From JAGOTP01 sp964443315 (GTDB taxonomy: Bacteria; Patescibacteriota; Patescibacteriia; 2-12-FULL-60-25), in assembly GCA_964443315.1 (NCBI GenBank), contig CAYUCP010000030.1, forward strand, positions 1 to 8,547: a stretch of 8,547 bases of DNA. The letters are read 5' to 3'. A program made the position numbers and the translations under genes. Positions 1 through 6,098 of this stretch are shown in pieces (within the stretch, counting starts at the first letter, position 1; the number at the start of each line of letters is the position of its first letter). The notes under the pieces were generated by a model that saw only the letters and a program-made list of their open reading frames with translations, had not been told where the DNA came from and searched no databases.

Positions 1-108
1 ATTTCAAAAGGTACGGTTGTGGGAGCTGGCTCAATTGTCACCAAATCTACAGAACCATACTCGGTGGTTGTTGGTGTTCCGGCGAGAAAAATAAGGACTA
101 TTCAGTAA
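1..108 (+). CDS. Hexapeptide-repeat (left-handed beta-helix) acyltransferase, C-terminal 35 residues only
   Basis: The frame is open from the left edge and ends at TAA 106-108; the start lies outside the window. The visible 35 residues carry the last coil of a left-handed beta-helix (GTVVGAGSIVTKS) followed by the closing motif VVVGVPARKIRTI. That G-x-PA-[RK]-x-[IV] ending is typical of hexapeptide acetyltransferases such as the WbbJ, NeuD/VioB-like and serine acetyltransferase groups. These are cytoplasmic, usually trimeric enzymes that move an acetyl group from acetyl-CoA to a sugar or amino sugar. The fragment cannot show which substrate. The DegT aminotransferase at 4976-6097 makes N-acetylation of a nucleotide amino sugar an attractive guess. 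The fragment has about 43% G+C by hand count, higher than sampled lines of the genes that follow, though Gly/Val/Ala-rich coils push G+C up by themselves. A 103-base gap separates it from the next gene, so it may belong to an earlier operon. Confidence 0.88.
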   Translation: MSKGTVVGAGSIVTKSTEPYSVVVGVPARKIRTIQ

Positions 109-140
109 CCTTTTCTATTAGTTTATATTAATCTTTGGGT

Positions 141-162
141 AGTTTGACGTTATCGTTCAACT
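141..162. promoter_or_regulatory. Imperfect inverted repeat, possible operator or weak hairpin
   Basis: AGTTTGACG (141-149) and CGTTCAACT (154-162) can pair around a TTAT loop, with one G-T wobble and one T-C mismatch in nine positions. No run of T follows, so it does not look like a classical intrinsic terminator for the gene ending at 108. The left arm contains TTGACG (144-149), which resembles a -35 box. With a 17-base spacer the matching -10 would be TTAAAT at 167-172, four of six consensus bases. A dyad over a -35 box could be an operator, but the match is weak and could be chance in AT-rich DNA. Confidence 0.2.
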
Positions 163-200
163 AAAATTAAATTGTAGTATTAAAATGCTTGTTTCTGACA

Positions 201-206
201 TATAAT
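201..206 (+). promoter_or_regulatory. Consensus -10 box placed for a leaderless transcript of the WbqC-like gene
   Basis: A perfect TATAAT lies at 201-206 and the ATG at 212 follows after only five bases (TGCCT). Sigma-70 promoters usually start about seven bases after the -10 box, so transcription would begin at or next to the ATG and give a leaderless mRNA. No Shine-Dalgarno sequence precedes this ATG, which agrees with that. No convincing -35 box is found 16-18 bases upstream. TATAAT is common by chance in DNA this AT-rich, and this is the only sizeable non-coding gap before the operon. The alternative promoter using TTGACG at 144-149 is described with the inverted repeat at 141-162. Confidence 0.35.
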
Positions 207-211
207 TGCCT

Positions 212-916
212 ATGAAGTTAGGTATTATGCAACCTTATTTTTTTCCATATATTGGTTATTTTCAACTGATGAATGCGGTTGATGAATTTATACTATATGA
301 CAATATTAAGTATACTAAAAAGGGTTGGGTCAATCGTAACCGAATATTGGTTAATGGTAAGGTAACTTATATTTCACTACCCCTAAAGAAAGATAACGAC
401 TACTTAGATGTGAAGGAGAGGGTTTTGGCTGACACTTGGAACGGAGATTCAAGGAAGATGATAAATCGCATTAAGGAATCTTACAAAAATGCACCATATT
501 TTGAATATGTCTTTCCGGTGATAAAAGACTGCATTTTATTTGAGGAAAAAAATTTATTCTTATTTATTTATCATTCACTACTTAGGATCAAAGAGTATCT
601 GGAAATTCCCACTACTTTAACTATCTCATCAACCGTTTCTATTGACCATAAACTTAAGGCTGAAAAAAAAGTCATAGCTCTTTGTTTAAATAGAGAAGCG
701 AACACATATATCAATCCTATTGGTGGTGTTGAATTATATGATAAGGAAGAGTTTAAAAAACAAGGTATTATCCTGCAATTTATTAAAACTAAAGATTTTA
801 TTTATCATCAATTTGGTAATGAATTTGTTCCATTTTTGTCAATTATCGATATGATGATGCACTGTTCAAAAGAAGAAATTAATAAATATTTAAATTTTGA
901 ATACTCATTACAATAA
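212..916 (+). CDS. WbqC-like family protein
   Basis: This 234-residue soluble protein matches the WbqC-like family, named after a gene of O-antigen clusters. Family marks are the N-terminal QPYFFPYIGYFQL (residues 7-19), GWVNRNRI (38-45), NPIGGVELY (168-176) and the C-terminal FVPFLSIIDMMM (205-216). The length fits a complete member. No signal peptide or membrane helix is seen, so it should act in the cytoplasm. I know of no firmly established reaction for the family; it recurs in loci for unusual deoxy- and amino sugars, so a role in sugar modification is inference. The ATG at 212 is preferred over the in-frame TTG at 206, because family members begin MKL-x-IMQPY and the TTG overlaps a TATAAT box. 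There is no Shine-Dalgarno site. It is the first gene of the run, with the next start 13 bases after its stop. Confidence 0.92.
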   Translation: MKLGIMQPYFFPYIGYFQLMNAVDEFILYDNIKYTKKGWVNRNRILVNGKVTYISLPLKKDNDYLDVKERVLADTWNGDSRKMINRIKESYKNAPYFEYVFPVIKDCILFEEKNLFLFIYHSLLRIKEYLEIPTTLTISSTVSIDHKLKAEKKVIALCLNREANTYINPIGGVELYDKEEFKKQGIILQFIKTKDFIYHQFGNEFVPFLSIIDMMMHCSKEEINKYLNFEYSLQ

Positions 917-919
917 TAT

Positions 920-923
920 AGGT
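920..923 (+). promoter_or_regulatory. Short Shine-Dalgarno (AGGT) fixing the first propeller's start
   Basis: AGGT at 920-923 sits six bases before the ATG at 930. It favours that ATG over the in-frame TTG at 897, which lies inside the preceding gene and would add eleven residues with no counterpart in the paralogue. Confidence 0.45.
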
Positions 924-929
924 AAAGAA

Positions 930-1895
930 ATGTTTAAGTGGAAAAAAATTGGCTTAATATTTAATCCGACAGAGTATCCAGGTAGAAGTTGGATGCAAGA
1001 ATTTGCTCAGGCACCAGCAACTTTGGTTTTTGAGAAGTTTGTTAGAGTATATTTTTCTACTCGGCCACCAGCTGACTCAAGTGGGCAATATGTGAGTTAT
1101 ACAGGTTTTGTCGACCTTGATCGTTTTAATTTACAAAAAATTGTCAATATCTCAAAAAAACCAATTCTTCAGTTGGGAGATAAGGGTGCCTTTGATGAGT
1201 TTGGAACATACCCAACTTCAATTGCCAGAAGGGGAAATGACATTGTCGCGTACTATGGCGGCTGGACAAGGTGTGTGTCAGTTCCTTTTAATGTAGCCAT
1301 AGGAAGGGCTATAAGTAATAACGATGGTAAAACTTTTGAAAAAATCGATCGAGGTCCTATATTATCTTATAGTTTAGATGAACCCTTTATAATTAGTGGT
1401 CCCAAAATACGTATATTTAATAATTTTTGGTATCTCTTCTATATTGCTGGACAAAAATGGATAATCGACCAAGGTCGGCCCGAACCTGTATATAGAATAC
1501 GTGTTGCAACTTCAAGTGATGGAGAGAATTGGAAAAAATATGGTAAAGATATTATTGATACTAAAATTGCTAAATATGAGGCCCAAGCTTCTCCGGACGT
1601 GATTTGGTATCGAGAAAAATACCACATGTTTTTTTGTTATCGAAATGGCACTAATTATCGGGGCAAAAGAGGCTATCGACTAGGTTATGCCTCTTCTGAC
1701 AATCTTTTTAATTGGGTTAGAGATGATTCAAAAGTCGGTATTGATGTTTCAAAAAATGGGTGGGACGATGAAACTATGGCATACCCCCACGTTTTTGAGT
1801 TAGATGGTAGTTTGTATTTACTATATTTGGGAAATCAGGTTGGTAGATATGGTTTTGGTTTGGCGAAGTTAGAAAGTTATGAATCAGATAAATAA
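930..1895 (+). CDS. Five-bladed beta-propeller protein (glycosidase-like), copy 1
   Basis: This 321-residue protein has the look of the GH43/GH32/GH130-type five-bladed propeller. Five repeated units can be picked out, each with an acidic or polar entry, a Y/F-rich strand such as YHMFFCYR (231-238), and in some a sugar-binding-like turn (SSDGENW, 195-201; SSDNLFNW, 255-262). Candidate pocket acids at blade entries are D89/E90 (FDEFG), D150/E151, E217 (YEAQ) and D279-E281. Proteins with this KWKKIGLIFNPTE start are common in glycan loci, usually annotated only as hypothetical or glycosidase-like; the N-terminal domain of plant GINT1 glycosyltransferases may be a relative (from memory, unsure). 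There is no signal peptide, so a cytoplasmic role on nucleotide- or lipid-linked sugars is more likely than polysaccharide digestion. Start at ATG 930 gives MFKWKK, aligning with MKWKK of the paralogue three bases downstream. Hydrolase, phosphorylase, transferase and binding roles all remain possible. Confidence 0.85.
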   Translation: MFKWKKIGLIFNPTEYPGRSWMQEFAQAPATLVFEKFVRVYFSTRPPADSSGQYVSYTGFVDLDRFNLQKIVNISKKPILQLGDKGAFDEFGTYPTSIARRGNDIVAYYGGWTRCVSVPFNVAIGRAISNNDGKTFEKIDRGPILSYSLDEPFIISGPKIRIFNNFWYLFYIAGQKWIIDQGRPEPVYRIRVATSSDGENWKKYGKDIIDTKIAKYEAQASPDVIWYREKYHMFFCYRNGTNYRGKRGYRLGYASSDNLFNWVRDDSKVGIDVSKNGWDDETMAYPHVFELDGSLYLLYLGNQVGRYGFGLAKLESYESDK

Positions 1896-1898
1896 CTT

Positions 1899-2852
1899 AT
1901 GAAGTGGAAAAAATTAGGTTTGATCTTTAATCCTACCGAACACACGCTTTCAAATAATTGTTTAGAGTATGCCCAATCCCCCCAAGCCTTAGAGTTTAAA
2001 AATTTTGTCAGAATATATTTTTCGACTAGAGAGAGGGATGTGACTGGAAAATTTATTAGTCACATTTCTTTTGTTGATTTTGACAAAAGCTTTAAAAAAA
2101 TATTAAAGATATCCAAAAAAACGGTGATTAGGTTAGGAGACTTGGGTTGTTTTGATGAACACGGAATATTCCCATTTAATGTATTAAGAACTCCAAGTGG
2201 TATATATGGATATATTAGTGGTTGGAGCAGAAGAGTCTCTGTTTCAGTAGAGACTTCAATTGGGTTTGCTGTCAGCCACAATAATGGATTGTCTTTTAAA
2301 AAATTAGGCGAGGGCCCTATTCTTACCTCGTCATCGTCCGAACCGTTCTTAGTTGGCGATCCTTTTGTAAAAATTTACGATAATGTTTATCACATGTGGT
2401 ACATTTATGGTACCAAGTGGATAACAGATACTTCTGAAAGAGAGCCACAAAGAATCTACAAAATAGCACATGCTTTTTCAAAAGATGGTCTCTCTTGGCA
2501 AAAAGAGGGAAGATCTATTATCTCTGATAGACTTAATTCAAAAGAATGCCAAGCACTCCCAACGGTAATATCTGTTGACGGAGTCTATCATATGTTATTT
2601 TGTTATCGGGAAGCAATTGATTTTAGAAAAAACAAAAAGAAGGGATATAAAATTGGCTATGCCTCTTCAAATGATTTGGTAAACTGGACTCGTGATGACT
2701 CTAGCTCCGGGATAGAGATTTCCAAACACGGTTGGGACTCGAACATGCTATGTTACCCACATTTATTCCATTGTAATCATGATATATACCTATTGTATAA
2801 CGGTAATGAATTTGGTCGTTTAGGGTTTGGTCTTGCGGTTTTGGAAAAGTAG
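1899..2852 (+). CDS. Five-bladed beta-propeller protein (glycosidase-like), copy 2
   Basis: This 317-residue protein is a tandem paralogue of the preceding one, roughly 40-50% identical by eye across the whole length, with few indels. Shared blocks are KWKKxGLIFNPTE, FVRxYFSTR (37-45), FDEHG (85-89), EPF (148-150), YHMLFCYR (230-237), RDDS (265-268), GWD (278-280) and the C-terminal GRLGFGLAVLE (306-316). Differences fall at blade entries: DEP in copy 1 is SEP here, and DDETMAYP is DSNMLCYP. Copy 1 has SVPFNVAIG after the GW motif; this copy has SVSVETSIG. The pair may therefore differ in substrate, or one may bind without catalysis. No signal peptide or transmembrane segment is present. The ATG is three bases after the previous stop with no Shine-Dalgarno site, so translation is probably coupled. 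Activity is unknown. Confidence 0.85.
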   Translation: MKWKKLGLIFNPTEHTLSNNCLEYAQSPQALEFKNFVRIYFSTRERDVTGKFISHISFVDFDKSFKKILKISKKTVIRLGDLGCFDEHGIFPFNVLRTPSGIYGYISGWSRRVSVSVETSIGFAVSHNNGLSFKKLGEGPILTSSSSEPFLVGDPFVKIYDNVYHMWYIYGTKWITDTSEREPQRIYKIAHAFSKDGLSWQKEGRSIISDRLNSKECQALPTVISVDGVYHMLFCYREAIDFRKNKKKGYKIGYASSNDLVNWTRDDSSSGIEISKHGWDSNMLCYPHLFHCNHDIYLLYNGNEFGRLGFGLAVLEK

Positions 2853-2858
2853 TCGATT

Positions 2859-3332
2859 ATGAAAAAAAATCTGGAATTTAAACTTAATAAGGCACAAGAA
2901 TTTGAATTATCTAGACATTTATTTTCTTGTGATAAAGACTTTGTCCCCCCTTTGTCAAAAAAAGTAGACATCAATATATATAGTAAAAAAATTATCAAAA
3001 GTGCTATCAGGTTCGAAGCTTGGTCTCAAGATATGCTTATTGGTTGTCTGGCAATGTATGCTGATTACCAAAACAACTTAGCTTATATTACTAATGTTAG
3101 TGTATTAAAAAGTTATTGGGGTCTAGGAATAGCTTCAAGACTTCTCTCGCAATGTGTTGAGTTTTGTAAAAAGTGTAACTTAAAGCAAGTCTCCTTAGAA
3201 GTTAACCTTCATAATCTTGCTGCTATACATTTATATGAAAAGTTTAACTTTGTTCAAAATAGTAGTAAAAATGATACTATATTAATGACTAATATTTTTG
3301 ATAGCCAGCATGAAACAAAAAAGAAATTATAA
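2859..3332 (+). CDS. GNAT-family N-acetyltransferase
   Basis: This 157-residue protein has the GNAT layout. A central beta-strand, AYITNVSVLKSYWGLGIASRLL (75-96 in outline), contains the acetyl-CoA pyrophosphate loop YWGLGIA at 86-92. It is followed by VSLEVNLHN (111-119) and the C-terminal motif B region AAIHLYEKFNF (121-131), where the conserved Tyr and the hydrophobic end of motif B are seen. It should transfer an acetyl or other acyl group from CoA to an amine, in the cytoplasm. In this locus an amino sugar or an amino-acid substituent on a sugar is a natural acceptor, but that is inference. The start is six bases after the preceding stop, without a Shine-Dalgarno site. A run of eight A at 2862-2869, directly after the ATG, could allow slippage. 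The lysine-rich tail overlaps the next gene by 23 bases. Confidence 0.88.
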   Translation: MKKNLEFKLNKAQEFELSRHLFSCDKDFVPPLSKKVDINIYSKKIIKSAIRFEAWSQDMLIGCLAMYADYQNNLAYITNVSVLKSYWGLGIASRLLSQCVEFCKKCNLKQVSLEVNLHNLAAIHLYEKFNFVQNSSKNDTILMTNIFDSQHETKKKL

Positions 3333-4059
3333 CCTTGAACTAAGAGATACTTCAGATCATAAATATGCTTATAATTTTGACTTTGATGTTATGCATCCTT
3401 TTATGATCCAGTCTTTTTTGCCATTTTTTCAAAAAGGCAAGGCTTTGGAACTCGGGTCTTTTAAGGGTGATTTTACCCATAGACTTTTCCCGTATTTTAA
3501 TGACATTACTTGTGTCGAGGCCTCAAAGGATGCTATTACTGTTGCTAAAAAAAAGTTGTTGGGTAAAAAAGTTATATTTATTAATTCTCTTTTTGAAGAC
3601 ACATTGTTGCCCTTAAAATACGAGAATATTTTTTTAACTCATGTTTTGGAACATGTTGATGACCCCGTTTCATTATTGGAAAAAATTAACAATAAATGGT
3701 TAACTAATTCTGGTAGGCTATTCTTAGTTTGCCCCAATGCTAATGCACCTTCTAGACAAATTGCTGTTAAAATGGGTTTAGTTAGCCATAATTCCGCTAT
3801 AACTCTTGCAGAGGAAAAGCATGGACATAAAATTACCTACACCTTAGATACTTTAGAAAGAGACGCAAAAATGGCAGGTCTTAAGGTTGTCCATAGAACT
3901 GGAGTTTTTTTTAAACCCTTTGCCAATTTTCAGTGGGATATGTTATTAAAAACGAATATCATCTCAAGTGAATATTTGAATGGCTGTTATGAACTAGGAC
4001 AACAATACCCAGACTTGTGTGCAAGTATTTTTTTACTTTGTGAAAAAGGAAAAAAATGA
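3310..4059 (+). CDS. Class I SAM-dependent methyltransferase (Methyltransf_23-like)
   Basis: This is a 249-residue Rossmann-fold methyltransferase. The SAM-binding motif I is ALELGSFKGDF (45-55), the acidic residue that holds the ribose hydroxyls is E70 in CVEAS, and the post-II/III region is HVLEHVDDP (111-119), the usual HxLEH signature. GRLFLVCPNAN (135-145) is the strand-five region. The remaining C-terminal part (about 146-249) is probably a substrate cap. A sugar O- or N-methylation in glycan assembly is the likely role; the acceptor cannot be read from the sequence. The ATG at 3310 is chosen over the in-frame TTG at 3298; it lies inside the GNAT gene, giving a 23-base overlap. No clear Shine-Dalgarno site precedes it. 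The stop forms an ATGA overlap with the glycosyltransferase gene. Confidence 0.87.
   Translation: MKQKRNYNLELRDTSDHKYAYNFDFDVMHPFMIQSFLPFFQKGKALELGSFKGDFTHRLFPYFNDITCVEASKDAITVAKKKLLGKKVIFINSLFEDTLLPLKYENIFLTHVLEHVDDPVSLLEKINNKWLTNSGRLFLVCPNANAPSRQIAVKMGLVSHNSAITLAEEKHGHKITYTLDTLERDAKMAGLKVVHRTGVFFKPFANFQWDMLLKTNIISSEYLNGCYELGQQYPDLCASIFLLCEKGKK
4046..4050 (+). promoter_or_regulatory. Shine-Dalgarno site of the GT2 gene
   Basis: AAGGA at 4046-4050 ends five bases before ATG 4056 and lies within the last codons of the methyltransferase gene. It is one of only two good sites in the window and stands out because most genes here have none. Confidence 0.6.
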
Positions 4060-4979
4060 AAAAAATAACATTTGTTATCGCTGTATACAGAAATCAAGGT
4101 TCTATTTGTAAGACTTATGAAAAAATTAAGTTGGTTTTTTTAAAATCTCTAAAAAATTATCAATACGAAATTATATTTGTTGATGATGGTTCTGATGACG
4201 ACTCTCTTAAAGAAATTCTCGATGTTAAAAAAAGAGATAAACGAGTTAAGGTAATAACATTTACAAGAAATTTTGGACAAATGGCAGCTATGTTGGCTGG
4301 TTTAAAGGAGGCTAGTGGTGATGCAGTGATTAATGTTTCGGCAGATCTTCAAGACCCAATTGAGCTGGTTCCTCAGATGGTAGATAAATGGGCTAAGGGG
4401 TCTGAAATTGTAGCTTGTTATCGTACGGCTCGTTCCGATACTTTTTCTGCTAGATTTTTTTCTAGTATCGCTTACAGCTTTATTAGATTATCTTATCCCC
4501 AAATACCACCGGGTGGATTTGATTATGTGTTAATCGATCGAAAAGCTTTAGATCAATATAATTCTATTGATACTAGAAATAGATGTTTTCAGGCTGATTT
4601 GCTTTGGTCGGGTTATAGGACTAGTTTTATACCCTATGTACGTCTCAAGCGCACTATTGGTAAGTCACAGTATAACTTTTCTAAAAAATTAAAAAATTTT
4701 TTAGATACTTTTTTAGATGTTTCATATTTGCCTATACGACTTATCTCACTTGTTGGAGTGCTTACTTCATTTATCGGAGTAGTTTATACCGTAACTATCA
4801 TTTACACATGGATTTTTCATGAGACTCCGTTTACGGGTTGGGCACCTATCATGATTACTATTTTGCTTGTTGGTGGTCTGATTATGTTTATGTTGGGTGT
4901 GATTGGAGAATACATCTGGCGAATTTATAGTGAATTAAGAAAAAAGCCTAATTATGTAATAAGGGATAAATTTTTATGA
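4056..4979 (+). CDS. GT2 polyprenyl-phosphate glycosyltransferase (DPM1/GtrB/ArnC type)
   Basis: This 307-residue family 2 glycosyltransferase has a GT-A domain followed by two membrane helices. The nucleotide-binding VDDGSDDDS is at 42-50, the conserved RNFGQMAAMLAGL at 71-83, and the metal-binding acidic motif ADLQDP at 96-101. GFDYVLIDRKALD (154-166), QADLLWSGY (179-187) and the GKSQYNFSKKLK block (202-213) follow in the order expected for bacterial DPM1-like enzymes. Helices lie at about 226-252 and 262-288, with a basic C-terminal tail. Such enzymes move a sugar from a nucleotide donor to undecaprenyl or another polyprenyl phosphate on the inner face of the membrane. The lipid-linked sugar then feeds a GT-C enzyme, and a GT-C-like protein is encoded at 6847-8352. 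Both ends overlap neighbours by ATGA, and the start has a good Shine-Dalgarno site. The sugar is unknown. No GtrA-type flippase gene is seen. Confidence 0.93.
   Translation: MKKITFVIAVYRNQGSICKTYEKIKLVFLKSLKNYQYEIIFVDDGSDDDSLKEILDVKKRDKRVKVITFTRNFGQMAAMLAGLKEASGDAVINVSADLQDPIELVPQMVDKWAKGSEIVACYRTARSDTFSARFFSSIAYSFIRLSYPQIPPGGFDYVLIDRKALDQYNSIDTRNRCFQADLLWSGYRTSFIPYVRLKRTIGKSQYNFSKKLKNFLDTFLDVSYLPIRLISLVGVLTSFIGVVYTVTIIYTWIFHETPFTGWAPIMITILLVGGLIMFMLGVIGEYIWRIYSELRKKPNYVIRDKFL
4961..4966 (+). promoter_or_regulatory. Shine-Dalgarno site of the aminotransferase gene
   Basis: AAGGGA at 4961-4966 precedes ATG 4976 with a nine-base spacer and lies inside the end of the GT2 gene. It supports the start that overlaps the GT2 stop. 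Confidence 0.5.
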
Positions 4980-6097
4980 AATCTTTTGTTAAGCCAATTT
5001 ATATTACAAGACCGCTATTACCCTCTCTAAAATCTTATGTCAAGAAACTAGAGGTTATTTGGCAAAGCAAATGGTTGTCAAATAATGGTGTTCAACTTCA
5101 AAGTCTTGAAAAAAAAATTCAAAAAATACTCAAAGGGAAGTATGTTTCAATTTTCAACAACGGGACTATTGCCCTAATGTGCGCTATAAAAAGTTTGGAG
5201 CTTAAGGGTGAGGTAATCACTACTCCGTTTACTTTTCCGGCCACTCCCAATAGTTTGGTCTGGTGTAATTTAAAACCTGTATTTTGTGATATTGATCCAA
5301 TTACTATGAATATTGATGCAGATAAAATTGAAAAGTGTATTACTAAACACACTTCAGCGATTTTGGCAGTTCATGTATTTGGTACTCCTTGTGATGTAGT
5401 TAAAATCCAAAGAATAGCTGACAAATATAACTTAAAGGTAATTTATGACGCAGCACATGCTTTTGGAACTGAAATTGATAATATCGGGATAGGTAATTTT
5501 GGAGATATTTCGATGTTTAGTTTTCATCCTACTAAATTATTTCATTCGGGTGAAGGTGGGGCACTCGTTTGCCAAGACAAGTCTATAAAAGATAAGTTAG
5601 ATTTGTTAAGGAATTTTGGCATTTGGGGGGAAGAGGTTCTACTTCCGGGTTTAAACGGTAAGATGAATGAAATTCAAGCAGCCTTGGGGCTTGCAGTCCT
5701 TCCGCTCTTAAAAGGTGAAAGAAAAAGACGCGAAAAGCTAAGCAATCTCTACAAAGAGCATTTAAGCGGTGTCGATGGGATAACCTATCTAGATAATAGT
5801 TCAAATGTTAATAATAGTTATCAGTATTTTGTAATAAGAATAAACAAACAAAAGTTTGGATGTTCAAGGGATGAGGTTTTTGATATTTTAAATAAATACA
5901 ACATTCACCCAAGAAAATATTTTTTTCCCCTGTGTAGTGAATATCCATTTTTTAAGAACTTGCCATCATCAGCCCCCAATAATCTGCCAGTAGCTCACCA
6001 GGTTGTATCTGAAGTTTTGGCCTTACCCTTTTATGGCAAATTATCGTTGAAAGACGCTCAAATTATTGTAAAATACTTAAAATCTCTTAAACAATAA
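4976..6097 (+). CDS. DegT/DnrJ/EryC1/StrS-family PLP-dependent sugar aminotransferase
   Basis: This complete 373-residue fold-type I aminotransferase acts on nucleotide-linked keto sugars. The PLP phosphate loop is NNGTIAL (61-67), the pyridine-nitrogen aspartate is D158 in YDAAHAFG (157-164), and the Schiff-base lysine is K187 in SFHPTKLFHSGEGG (182-195). GLNGKMNEIQAALGL (225-239) is the conserved substrate and dimer region. The N-terminal pattern ITRPLLPSLKSY...SKWLSNNG and GEVITTPFTFPAT (78-90) resembles the subgroup that makes dTDP-4-amino-4,6-dideoxyhexoses (VioA-like) rather than the GDP-perosamine synthases; this is from memory and moderate in confidence. The amino donor would be glutamate. 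No dehydratase or nucleotidyltransferase for the keto sugar is in the window, so the substrate must come from genes elsewhere. The product may be acylated by the enzyme ending at 108 or by the GNAT. The start overlaps the GT2 stop by four bases. Confidence 0.94.
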   Translation: MKSFVKPIYITRPLLPSLKSYVKKLEVIWQSKWLSNNGVQLQSLEKKIQKILKGKYVSIFNNGTIALMCAIKSLELKGEVITTPFTFPATPNSLVWCNLKPVFCDIDPITMNIDADKIEKCITKHTSAILAVHVFGTPCDVVKIQRIADKYNLKVIYDAAHAFGTEIDNIGIGNFGDISMFSFHPTKLFHSGEGGALVCQDKSIKDKLDLLRNFGIWGEEVLLPGLNGKMNEIQAALGLAVLPLLKGERKRREKLSNLYKEHLSGVDGITYLDNSSNVNNSYQYFVIRINKQKFGCSRDEVFDILNKYNIHPRKYFFPLCSEYPFFKNLPSSAPNNLPVAHQVVSEVLALPFYGKLSLKDAQIIVKYLKSLKQ

Positions 6098-6098
6098 A

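Noticed and set aside
897..929. Longer start (TTG 897) for propeller copy 1
   Set aside because: The eleven extra residues overlap the WbqC-like gene, have no counterpart in the paralogue, and ATG 930 has a short Shine-Dalgarno site.
1108..1296. Plus-strand frame-shifted open frame inside propeller copy 1
   Set aside because: It reads a different frame through conserved propeller blades; there is no sign of a programmed frameshift.
1439..1627. Minus-strand open frame of 62 codons inside propeller copy 1
   Set aside because: It lies wholly within a well-supported gene, and its translation shows no recognisable domain or start signal.
2060..2998. Minus-strand open frames within propeller copy 2 and across into the GNAT gene
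   Set aside because: They are antisense to conserved coding sequence on the other strand and their translations are low in complexity with no family pattern.
5119..5804. Two minus-strand open frames inside the aminotransferase gene
   Set aside because: They overlap regions with clear PLP-enzyme motifs on the plus strand and show no motif of their own.
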